Of a stretch of DNA of 64,000 bases, positions 1-10,492 are shown one piece after another (the first letter of the stretch is position 1; each line of letters begins with the position of its first letter). The translations under genes were made by a program, and so were the position numbers. The stretch spans positions 3,720,001 to 3,784,000 of the forward strand of contig JABRWF010000003.1 of NCBI GenBank assembly GCA_018343915.1, in the 5' to 3' direction. The notes beneath the pieces are model-generated. The model was not told where the DNA came from. It searched no databases and was given only the letters and a program-made list of their open reading frames with translations. The DNA comes from Agroathelia rolfsii (lineage: Eukaryota > Basidiomycota > Agaricomycetes > Amylocorticiales > Amylocorticiaceae).

Positions 1-51
1 TCTCTCTTGCTACCATATGTGAACCTATTTTGATAAATCGTCTGTTATTAG

Positions 52-1466
52 CCTCCTCGACACCAACGTCGACGTTGACTTGGATTGCATGGTTCTGCTC
101 TCTTCCCGGACATGAGTACTTTTGCGAAGTGGCAGAGGACTTCATCGAGGACGACTTCAACCTGACGGGATTATCTCCTTATGTGCCCTTCTGGAAGGAG
201 GCGCTTGAAATGGTCCTGGATGTAGACCCCGGTAAAGAGATTGTTTGAGATCGTGTCTATCTGTGGTAATACGCTCATGTACATCTGCTTTTTCTGGGTG
301 ATCAAGACGAAGATTCCTCTAAAATCCCTGATGTTTCCATCGTCGAACAGTCTGCAGAGATTTTATACGGGCTAGTGCATGCACGGTACATTCTCACGCG
401 CCAAGGGCTGCAAGCGATGGTCAGGATGTTGCCTATTCACGTATATGGAAACTCTCGCTAAACGCTTTCGCTATTCTGCCAGGTCGAGAAATACGAAGCA
501 GGCATGTTCGGCTCGTGCCCTCGTGTTTATTGCATGAGCACACATGTTGTTCCATGTGGACGAACCGATCTACCATCACTCGAGAACGTCAAATTGTACT
601 GTCCAAACTGTCACGACATATACACGCCACCGAGTAGCCGTTTCCAATCAATAGATGGTACGCAGTCGAGCATACTCAGGACGATAAATATTTGGAATTG
701 ACCAAAGAGCCCTCTAAATTGTGTTTTGCTATAAAAACAGCTGCTTATTTCGGGACAACCTTCCCTCATGTCTTCTTCAGCACCGCCTATCCAGAGCTAG
801 CGTCGGCTCCTTTCTACAGCCCATCCGTTCCCGGCTCTCCGCTTCCCCCCGTGGGCGCCTCAACATCCGCAACGCAAATCAACCCGAATCCGTTCGGTGG
901 GCAAAAGCGGGCGGCAGGCCATGTGTACACGCCTAGGATCTACGGGTTCAAAGTCAGCGAGCGGGCTAAGAGCGGCCCGAGGATGCAGTGGCTGAGGCGG
1001 CGGCCAGAGACGGTAGAAGAGCTGGACAAGGTAGATTGGAGAGGTAGGTGGATAGATGATGAGGATGATGATGCTTATGGCTCGGACGATGTTGATGATG
1101 GTGAGGATCGGCCCATGGAGGACTTTGATCCAGTACGACCTACATTTGCATGCTCATTGTCAGACAGCCTCGACTTACACCTATTCTATGACATAGGACG
1201 CAGCTGATGAGGACGATGATGAGGAGGAGGAGGAAGAGGCAGAAGATGACCATATGCCACCTATGGGAGGCGGTGGTGTTTATCAAGGACGACAGCACTT
1301 GGGGTCAGCAGCTGCCGAATCGCCCCAACCTCTGGCCTCTGCTTCAGTGACATCGAGTATGATCTCTTCGGCCATGTCTTCTTTGCTTTCTGGCGGTGGC
1401 AAAGTCAAGGCTGTAAAGCAATGGACACCGCCAGTGGATACATGGGCACGTACCGCCCAGGTCTGA
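52..1466 (+). CDS. CKB1: Casein kinase 2 regulatory (beta) subunit, 5' end missing
   Basis: Regulatory subunit of protein kinase CK2; it dimerises through a zinc finger and docks two catalytic alpha subunits. The first visible exon begins after an acceptor at 50-51, so the start codon lies left of the window. Exons read as 52-231, 307-419, 483-657, 741-1132 and 1197-1466. Family hallmarks are WFCSLPGHEYFCEV, the acidic EDFIEDDFNLTGL, the Cys4 zinc finger (CPRVYC ... YCPNCHD) and AAYFGTTFPHVFF. About 376 residues are visible, longer than yeast Ckb1/Ckb2. The extra length is a Ser/Pro-rich piece, an acidic Asp/Glu run and a low-complexity tail near the C-terminus. Identity is secure; the C-terminal splice at 1132/1197 is the least certain join. 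Confidence 0.93.
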
Positions 1467-1837
1467 TTTGATGACAATACTTTTTTCGTACTCAACTGTT
1501 TTGTTTTCTTTCTTGGTTTCTTTTTTCCTCCCTCGGTTTGCCGTTTATACAATGCATATACCAATAATACTATATAACAGAGCGATTGCGTACAACTGAA
1601 GCGTATTTTTATTATTATCATAAAACGACAACAACAACTTGATATTGCTAGAAACGGGATGTCGACAAGATGGTATGCTTCCAAGAGAAGAAGAGAAGTG
1701 AGTAGCACATGACCGTGGGAGTATATTCCCAAAAACGAAAGAACTACACAGTTCCCTATCGCGCGTGACCTGGGAAAAGTAACCCACTCATCGCTACGGC
1801 CCACGACGACCCCAAGAAGCCTCAAGAAAAAAAGATC
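1467..1837. other. Intergenic: CKB1 3' flank and RPL36 promoter
   Basis: There is no supported gene. The stretch begins T-rich after the CKB1 stop and should carry the eL36 promoter. A 191-residue minus-strand open frame crossing it overlaps the CKB1 exon antisense and resembles nothing. Confidence 0.6.
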
Positions 1838-2369
1838 ATGGCCCGCAACAGTATGCAAATCTGCCTAGCTGTCTCTTTCTCGTCGTCGATCTTGTAACTC
1901 AGTATCTGTCGTTTTGGGGAAATTCTATGGAATTGGTATATTATAGACCTCCGCTACGGCCTGAACAAGGGTCGCACCACAACGCCCATTGAGAAGACTG
2001 TGCGCCCCAGCCACCGCAAAGGCATCCAGTCGACCAAGACCAAGTTTGTGCGCTCCGTCATTCGGGAGGTTGCCGGTTTCTCGCCCTATGAGAGGCGTGT
2101 TCTGGAATTGCTCAGGAACTCTAAGGTGGGTGATAAACATGATCGTATCTACTAGAGCAAATCTCATTTTACATTCTTTCTGTTAATAGGATAAGAAGGC
2201 GAGGAAGTTGACCAAGAAGAGGGTGTGCTGGAGATGTAATCTTTTGATTTAGATTTTGAAAGCTCATGATTTTTCTATTCGTTTCTAGCTCGGCACTCTT
2301 CTGCGCTCGAAACGCAAGCTCGAGGAGCTCGGCAACGTCATCACTGAGTCTAGGAGGGCAGGCCACTAA
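1838..2369 (+). CDS. RPL36: 60S ribosomal protein L36 (eL36)
   Basis: Structural protein of the large ribosomal subunit. Four exons (1838-1850, 1947-2125, 2190-2222, 2289-2369) join in frame to 101 residues, the usual family length. The first exon holds only 13 nt (Met-Ala-Arg-Asn plus one base); the ATG is then joined to [10 protein letters not shown], the conserved eL36 start. Further hallmarks are [42 protein letters not shown] and the C-terminal [10 protein letters not shown] start codon separated by an early intron is typical of fungal ribosomal protein genes. Identity is very secure. Confidence 0.96.
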
Positions 2370-3615
2370 ACGTGTCCGAAGGGGCTCACTCTCGATCGGT
2401 CTTGTCGGATATTCTTGGGTGTGCAATTTCGGTTGCACTCCAGGTTACATGCATGCTTACCACTTGCATTTCACTCCCTTCCTGCTATGTCTTCTTTTTT
2501 TTTTTGTCTCCCTTTTCCTGTTTCACCGTACGCCACCACACTGCTTTTTTTATGCGTATGCCGATACGATCCCGTCGCAAATTGAAATTTGTAACAAAAC
2601 GACAGAAGTTGGGGAAATGGATGCTTGAGTTGGACATGTGATGGATGAAAGGATGTACGATCGATTTATCTAATCGTGAGCGATTTGTAGTTTGTCCAGT
2701 TGGTGCTTCCACCATTGCCGTTCTCTTTGCTCTGATTATACCTGGATCTCGGGATACATGGAGAAACTTTATCTGGACTTGCGATGTGTGTCAAGATCAT
2801 TATGTGGTTGAGGAAATTTTGAGATTACTCGGGTATCGGGTCGCAGGCCCAAACCCGGGACTTGAGCGTCATTCAAGCTTATTCAAGCTCTGCCTCTGAC
2901 TAACGACTCCTGCGTGTGTTTGTTTTCTCTGGCAAAAGTCGCAAAGCACGATGCCTCATTAAGGTAGTACGATATTCCGTAGGGATCTACTGCTAGCTGG
3001 GGTCCGTCAATCCACGCACTAACGACACTGGTGCATGTTATATTAGAAACCTAACATGAGCTATGAGCCGTGCTATACCGGCAGATAGCCCCGTTTCAAA
3101 GAAGACGACGATTACGGGATCGCTAATGATTATCCATGATTTTTAATCACGATTCTGATTCATGAGCGTTGGGGGGAATCTGCCGCACCAAATGCGAAGG
3201 CTGCCGGGTCGGGCACAGACTACGCTGAGCGGGCGAGACCGGAAGGGATCAAAAGATAATCAGACTGGCTCGCCGTTAGAGGAGTTATGAATGGGGTAAG
3301 GGAGATGAAGTGCCCACTGACTCATTACATTATCAAGACGGTTCCTGGGGCGCTGGCTGCTGCTGAGGACAGAGTAGCACGCACGCACGCAGCCTGAGAC
3401 GGGACTGCGCGGCAGCGACAGGACTGCGGCTGGATGCCGTGTGTGTGGGATGTGAGCAGTGATGACATGCGGATGAGTCAGCGAATGCTATGTCATCCTG
3501 GGCACATCCGACGGAAAGGGGCGGTCGACGCAACCCACGAAGCCGGACGCGTTCATCACAAGGATTTCTGGGCTGCTGCTTTTCTGCCTTGTTAAAGCCA
3601 ACCAGTGCTCTCATC
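2370..3615. other. Intergenic, no gene seen
   Basis: A 1.2-kb gap between two plus-strand genes. It contains a poly-T run near 2490, short open frames without family resemblance, and a GC-richer part from about 3330. One ACGCGT lies at 3547-3552, close upstream of the VTT-protein start. I see no repeat or RNA gene. Confidence 0.55.
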
Positions 3616-5220
3616 ATGTCCGAGTCCGCCTCCTCAGCCTCAGCCCCTTCTCTTGCTCCCCCTCTCCGTCCCAGAGCAAGCTCAACCAACATCCGTCCTG
3701 GCCTCACCGTAGACACCCTTGGCTCTCGTCGAGGTGTATCCTTTGTTTGCCCAGGCACTCCTGATCAAGCCCACCCACCGCGTCCTCTGCTCGTTCCAAG
3801 TCCTGCAACAGAGCAACCAGAGCACTCACAAGACTCGTTGGAAAACACTAAAGCTCAAACTATGCTCGCCGCATTCCTCGCTCGGTGTCTCCAAGTCTTG
3901 CACATGAGTTCCAAGCACGCACCCTGGTCGGGCCCTGCCTCACCAAGCAAGCCAAATACCGACGAGTTCCTTCTTCCCATCATTGACACCCCACGCACAC
4001 CCACCTTCGGTGATGTGCTCAACGAAAAGCCTTCCACACGAGCACCCAAGTCGTGGTGGCATGGTGCCCCTTCCGTAAGTCTTACACGAATGGCTTGCAG
4101 TAAAATTTCCTAGATACTGAATTTTCCGCTGTTGTTTTTCCAGGTTCATGCTCCTATTTTATTCGTCATTATGCTATTTCCTGCAACTACTGCTCTCGTA
4201 TTTTTCGCATTGGCTACACTCCCTATCACCGTTTCTTGGCCTCATAATATTACCGACCTGGCCGAAATGGGTCGTCAACTCCATGCATATTCGACCAGTG
4301 GCTCAGGACCTATGGCTCACGTCATCGGAGTTCTGTCTTTGACAGCTGTCTGGAAGCATGCCTGGTCTGTGCCCGGCAGTGTCATCTGGGTAATGCCTAA
4401 CTCATCAATGACGCATTATTTTACTTAACTAACTTTTTTTTTTTTTTTTTTTTGATCGATATGCAGAATGTCTTAGCCGGCGCACTGTTCAGTCCGGCCT
4501 ATGCTACGCTCCTTATGACGGTTCTCACCGCTTTAGGCTCCATTTGCGCAACGCTTCTAGCCGCACCGCTTGGACCATTCCTAACCTATGCCATGCCTCG
4601 TGCGCTCGACATGACCCGACATGCGTTGGAGGGCACTTCATCGTCCGACACCACCGCCACTGCACCGGCGAAACCCTCATCGCCTGCCTGGGTCAGGCTT
4701 AGCATTCTGCGCCTCATTGGCGTCGTGCCGTGGTCTGGGATCAACATTGCCTGCGGCGTCTGCGGCGTGGCTATTCTTGACTGCTTCTTGGGCTCCTTTA
4801 TTGGATCACTGCCTTGGACTGCGGTCACGTGCCAGGTTTGTCTTTATTCTCGATCCTATGCTCGGCATCTTGGCCTGACAGATGAAATCATCATTTATCA
4901 AGATCGGCGATATATTGCAGACCGTTGCGTCAACACCGTCACCTACGCCACAGACGGTGTCGTCGTTGCTGACATCACCCTGGATTATCTTCAAGCTCGT
5001 TCTCCTATCCTTCCTCTCTCTTGCGCCGATCGTCGGCAGAGACAAACTCAGGCAGCTGATGACGCCCTCTGATGCCGGTGCCGTCGCACTTGGTCTCGAT
5101 GGCGAGGAGAAAAATGGTCAGGAGCGCAAGTCGCGTTGGTCATGGTCGCGTGTTCGCTTCCCCTCTCGTTCTCACAGCCGTGAGCAGCAAGCCTCGGATG
5201 AGAAGCTGATTTCGCCATGA
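3616..5220 (+). CDS. VTT/SNARE-associated Golgi domain membrane protein (Tvp38/TMEM41 type)
   Basis: Multi-pass membrane protein of the VTT superfamily (Tvp38, TMEM41B, VMP1, DedA relatives); animal members scramble phospholipids in the ER/Golgi, and the role here is inferred from that. Four exons (3616-4074, 4144-4389, 4467-4835, 4903-5220) give 463 residues. Residues 1-150 are Ser/Pro-rich and predicted cytosolic, followed by hydrophobic segments. The diagnostic stretch is KHAWSVPGSVIWNVLAGALF, matching the family's conserved PGS ... NxxAGALFG motif, and then a hydrophobic TALGSICATLLAAPLG segment. The tail is charged and Ser/Arg-rich. The third intron includes a poly-T tract of about 20 nt. 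Family is clear; the exact orthologue is not settled. Confidence 0.85.
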
Positions 5221-5486
5221 TCATCTGTTTTCTTTCCTCCTTCTCCTTCTCCCGCTTTCGCTGATGTATTGTTGCATCTCTTTCTCCCTGTTCTCTCCAT
5301 CATTCATCATTCATCGTGCATGATCGCAATCATCTTTCTCATCCTCTCAGGCATACATACTGATGAACTCAATCGCGCACACAATCTGCACTTATGCTAC
5401 ATACCTCACGCCCTCCTGACATGACACTTAATAAACTTGGTTGACTTTTTTTCTTCTTCAAATTCCCCTTTTAAACACCTGGATAC

Positions 5487-5510
5487 CTCCCTCCCCCTCC
5501 CCCTCCCCCT
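5487..5510. repeat. CCCCCT-type short tandem repeat
   Basis: Roughly four copies of a C5T unit lie in the pyrimidine-rich 3' flank of the VTT-protein gene. Confidence 0.7.
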
Positions 5511-6295
5511 TTTCTGCCGCTAGCACATCCAACCTTGTTAAAAATCTTATGCCCACCCACGATCCCTCCGTTCGCCCTATATCTGCCACACCTCTCTGCC
5601 CATCCCACCCAACTTTCTCGATCACCCCCTTTTTTTAATTATTTTTTGCGTTATTTCTTCCTCACACCCTTCCTTATATACTGCGTCACACATGGAACGA
5701 CAACCTCAAACAAACATTCGATAAACTTTACCCACTCTGACACTTATATACATTTACCCTACTACTACCTTTTTCTTCTCTTTGTTCCAGACACAGATAC
5801 CACTACTGTAATAAATCACCATTTTTTTTCTCACATAGTTGATGGTTTCGTTTGTCAGATTTTTTTTTTGTCCTTTATATACCTGTTTCATTTGTTTCTT
5901 TACTTCCTTTTTTCGCAACTGGTTCTTTTTTCTTTTTGGATGATCATCATATATACATAGGGATTAAAAACAAAACAAAAAACGGAATGAATGAATGAAT
6001 ACACAGATGAATGGAATGCTTTCTTATCTTCTCTTTCTGAATTAACGACGAAAAGTTCTCTCTCTCCCCGCCTGAATGTGTTGTAGACAATCAATTAAAG
6101 TCTGCAAGCTTGAGGTTATGTCAAGGCATGTGATAAGTTTATGTTTATTGAATGTAAGCACATAGGCTAAATCGTTCTGTTTTGTTTTATTCATATATTT
6201 TCAGTGTACAGGATGTTACTGCTGAATGTTACTAGATGTTTATGGTATTCTATATATGATAGTGAATACTAGAGGAAGAAGAAATACCGTGCGAC

Positions 6296-6319
6296 AAAAA
6301 AAAAAAAAGGGGGGGGGGG
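6296..6319. repeat. Poly(A)13-poly(G)11 junction
   Basis: Thirteen A are followed directly by eleven G, downstream of the minus-strand carrier gene. On that gene's strand it reads C11T13. Runs like this are prone to sequencing error, so exact lengths are unsure. Confidence 0.8.
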
Positions 6320-6425
6320 AAGGGCGGTGATGGAAGAAGAAAACTAAAAGAATGAAAGTGCGCAAAATAGGAGGGAAGCAAGGGAGAGAAATAAGAAAGA
6401 GGATATTTCCGTGATAGTCCGCTTA

Positions 6426-9014
6426 TTATACGCCCAATCTACGAAAGAGACGAAGAAGAGAAGAGAGGCAGGTGAGTCGTCTGAGGGGCAGGGAGAAGGG
6501 ATGCGATGTGATGGGGACGTACTTGCGTTTACTATGTTCATAGACAACGTATGATATTGATACGGCTGGGACAACCTATTCAAAAAGTAATATTAGCGTT
6601 TGGAATAAATAAATAAAAAGCAAACTTGGAAAGGAAAGCATCGTATTTCAATCACAGAAAGAGATGACTTGCCTTTGCCAAAGTAGGGAACAGCCCTCTG
6701 TAGAACCCCCTCCATCCATCACGCGCATACGTCTGTTGCACGACGTCCCAGATGCCGTCATACTTTTGTGGATGCCCGGGCGAACCCGAAGCCTGGAGGC
6801 GCGTGCGGACGAGGTTGAGCGGGTAAACGGACGTCGCACCGACGCTGCCTGATACGGAACCGAACGCGAGCGTGGCTAGCACACCTGGGGGCTCGTCTGG
6901 TTTGCCCGTGGAGCGGACGTAGGCGAGTTTAAGAGCCTCGAAGGTGCTCATGTCAATCGCAGAGTATCTATGATGCGCCAAGTCAGGGCTTAGAGTTACT
7001 TTTATCGATAGTATGTCCCTTACGGAAACACGCCAATTAATCCTATCTATGAAACAAAGTCGATTAATTTTATTATTATTAAAGATAACGATATTCATAA
7101 ACGTACTGTCAAGCCACGGTAAAAGGCTCTGGGACCTCCCAAAGTCCATAATCTTCGAACGGCGTCCGGTAGAGATCTCTTTTGATCACCAGTGTTACTC
7201 ATCATTTGTGTCTAAAGGTATGATGGTGAGCCTCGAAATTATTCACGAAATGGGCTCGAAAAATACCTTTAGCGTTTCAATAGGATAAATGCCTTTTTGA
7301 GAACGTCAGCATTCCGACCATTTAATCAGCAAAAAAAAAATAACGAGACGCACTCAGCTGACTGCAGATACCACCGAGACCACCAGATAGGAACCGACTC
7401 GAGCCCGAGATATCTCGAGGATCATCGACCTTGTCCCAGTATTTGGCAAAGGCGCGTTTCTAGCGAGAAGAAAACAGCAATCACATTAGTGCCTTCCCCA
7501 CGGGGAATAGTTCCGATTCATGCTTGACGTACTGCGGATTCATAGGTCATGAACTTGATTGCAGATTCTGGGAAGATTTTGGCGATCGAAAGACCGTTGC
7601 CAGTCCAAAATGCAAGTACACCGCCTTCGCTGTAAATCCGGACAACGGCACTGGCAATGAGTTTAATGCCGTGAACGCCGCCTGGACGAGAGGGAAGGGA
7701 AGTGCCACCATGGTCTGGTGCGCGTGTGATTAGGAATATTTTAAGACGATCAAACGGCGCGGTGCACGTCCGAGAAACTATAAAAAAAGTGCTGCTTGTT
7801 AGCAAGCGAGATCTGGATGAGGTATCTGGCTAACCTGCTCCGGCGACACCGCCTGCAGCAAGGAAGCGCAAGGCGGTATGGCTGGGCATTCCCTCTACTT
7901 CGGCTTCTTCTTCTTCCTCCTCCTCCTCGTCTTCCTCTTCGTAGACCTCATCCGACGCTTCATGATCGACTGGAACAGGGACCGATGATGTCAAGGCGGG
8001 GGGAATGGGATCAGGTAGAGGCGTCGTGACAGCTTTCACATCTGGGGGTTTGTCTTCCGCGCTGAGACTGACATCGCCTAAAGTTATCCATTATATTTCA
8101 GTTATGGTAATCACAAGGATGGTGTAAAGTACTTGCCTTCCATGGTGACTCGTGCAGCGCCACGACCATCATCACCCATATATCTCTTAACTTCATAGAA
8201 TCGGTAGATTTCTGCTGGCGAAGCTTTGCGGGGTAAGAGAAGAAGGAAATCTCTGAATTCGCGGAAACTGATTGATTGTGAGTGTGTTGAAGATGTGAGG
8301 GTAAGCATAAAGTCGGAGAGCTGTTTGGGTGTCAGAATTATGTCTAACGTATAGCGCGTTAGTTGGGAGTGTAGAGTAATGGCTATAATATGAATCTAAC
8401 CTGCTTTTCTCAGTGCGAGTGATAACTCCTCTGCGTCCAAATGACCATTTCCGTCCAAGTCCAACTCGTTATGGAATATTGACCATAATTCTTCATGAAA
8501 ACGCCCTCGTTCAATGACCAAAGTACCTCAAGAAACACGAAATTTATAATGGACGCGCACCGGCTTCTTTGTCTTCTGCATACTTTTTGAATTCCTTCCA
8601 GGACACCTGGGCCCCGTGCAGACCTTGGCCAGCCCCAGGTATTTTCTTCCCATTACACCGACCCAGTAATTCCTCTTCGTAAGCACCCTCCAGCTGTTGG
8701 GCCTCCTCGCGCGTGAGCTTGGTAGCCTTTAACGGACCAAGGTCGCGACGAATATGCATTATAGTCGTGCTCGGGAGACGCTCCCATGTCTCCTGTAGCC
8801 GCTGCTTGCGCAAATCGCGGCCTTCGCGCTGCCGAAATTCGTCGAGACTTTGCGAGAGTGGGTGGTACGGCGGTGGGTCTGAGCGCAGGTGGGGTATCCA
8901 AGGCCGATCCTGGGCACCTGAGAGAACGGCGTCGTATATTTGGTGGCCATGGTGCTCAGTGCCGTTGCTGTCGTGGCTGCTTTGGCTAGACGATGGGTGC
9001 GAGTCGGCGCTCAT
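6426..9014 (-). CDS. SAL1: Calcium-binding mitochondrial carrier (SCaMC/Sal1 type)
   Basis: Predicted ATP-Mg/phosphate carrier of the inner mitochondrial membrane, controlled by an N-terminal EF-hand domain facing the intermembrane space. Exon 1 (9014-8561) starts at the only sensible ATG. The next exon carries a canonical EF loop, DLDGNGHLDAEEL; a second EF-like region near 8300-8150 is degenerate. Then follow an acidic linker with a long Glu run (about 7900) and three carrier repeats: PFDRLKIFL, YPIETLKTQMMSN, and YPLNLVRTRLQASG. About ten exons are needed, including a 23-nt mini-exon near 7033-7055 encoding IGLIGVF. The last intron (6576-6672) uses a GC donor, after which the frame runs VVPAVSISYVVYEHSKRK to the stop at 6426. 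The C-terminus after that motif is unusually long. Confidence 0.9.
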
Positions 9015-10492
9015 TAAGAGAGAGATATTATTAAGAATGTGAGAGTGCCAGTGAAGGTATAGAGTAACAATATGGGAATGGCCGGTTATGCGGGTGTTTC
9101 TATTAGCAGGGCGGTCTCTCTTTGTGTATGCGTGTGCTGAGATAGGACTACAAAGGCATTATGCCGTGAGACCAGAGTTGCAAAAAGTCGAATGGAGCGC
9201 CTGTCTGGATGACGACTGAGAGAGAAAAGATCAAAACGAGCGGCATCTGCGCCTTTGCGGCAATCTTTCATATCTACAAACCGCCGCTGACGTAGTGCTT
9301 CATAACGCTATCTCCCTTATTGGTCTCCTCTCCACCGTGGGCTCAGAGAGTCAGAATAAAAAGAAGATGCAGTCAAGACACCCAAGCCACCGGTATGTGT
9401 ACACATACCTACTGGTGCATGGTATCATTCACTTGATACAGGTGACAAACAGAAACTTTGTTCTCATGCTAATCTTTTCACTCAAACAGTCACGGTTCGT
9501 GTAGAGTAGGGTACAGTCTTTGGGTTGCTGGCTGGACTTGGGTATAAAAAGGTATACTGCATTACTCGGCGACTTGATTTCTTGAAGGGTTCAGAAGCAT
9601 TTACAAGTAGATCATAAAAACGCTCAGGCTCAAGGGAGTCGAGTGAGATAATACATTATGAAGTTTGGAAGATCAGAATCAATCAGTTTACAAACTCTTG
9701 CTCTGTATTCTTTCCGAATCATCATGGGGAGAATCGATCTGCAGTTGGCTCAGAATAGTGCGTGGGGTGGGTCTCATGGCTGTTATCGCATAGAAGCCAC
9801 TCCTACCCTTACTGCGCACACATGATTCAGTACGTAGATACTAAATACGTGTTTGCATCATGATTCGCATTTACCCGTACTTTTTCGGCGAAGACATTTT
9901 TCAAATTATTACTTCAAGTTATAGACAGCATGCTAATATGCGACTGCAAATGAGCTCAAGTCCGTCACGCAGCGCGAAATTTACGTGTTCTGAATGGGCA
10001 TGCTTTCTTAGGAAGCAGATGGCTTCACTTTTTATTTTTATTTTTTGTTGGATAATAAGGATAATAAACAGCTACGAATATAGCACGAACTTTTTGTATG
10101 CGTCGTAACAATAGTTTCTTTTGTATCTTTTGTATTCTTTTGTCTTATGTCTCACAATTAACATACATGTATAAAACCGATACATTTTATCTACCGAATA
10201 TACAAGTCATTTTCTCATCCCATTTATTATAATAACAGACTCAGAATTATACAGAGCACGAGAACAATGGGAACAATAGTGGCGTGAAGCAGGACCACTG
10301 TATGTCTTTGTTTGGCCGAGTGTAACGCCATTTCCTTTAAGTGTCACGGCGCATCGAGTTGGAATCCATCGATATAAGTCAACAAGCCTCCTCCAGCCTA
10401 CGCCCTCCCGTCTGGCTTTTGTGGCTTGCTTTCCGTTTATCATCCAAATCCTCTCAAATCACTCTTTCAATACAGCCCTTTCTTAGTGTAAC
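9015..10492. other. Divergent intergenic region, no gene seen
   Basis: A 1.5-kb gap between head-to-head genes (mitochondrial carrier on minus, Argonaute on plus), so it should hold both promoters. It is AT-rich from about 9550 to 10250. Only short open frames without family resemblance are present. Confidence 0.55.

Larger units (their letters stand above)
5221..6425. other. Convergent intergenic region, strongly pyrimidine/purine skewed
   Basis: This lies between two genes converging on it. From about 5221 to 5950 the plus strand is very pyrimidine-rich, with CCCCCT repeats near 5487-5510 and many T runs. From about 6290 it becomes purine-rich, so each half is pyrimidine-rich on the coding strand of the adjacent gene. 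The long T/C open frame at 5535-5960 is a composition artefact. Confidence 0.6.

Noticed and set aside
1283..1858. 191-residue open frame on minus
   Set aside because: Overlaps the CKB1 last exon antisense and the RPL36 start; no recognisable family.
5535..5960. 141-residue open frame on plus
   Set aside because: The same pyrimidine-rich composition artefact after the VTT-protein stop.
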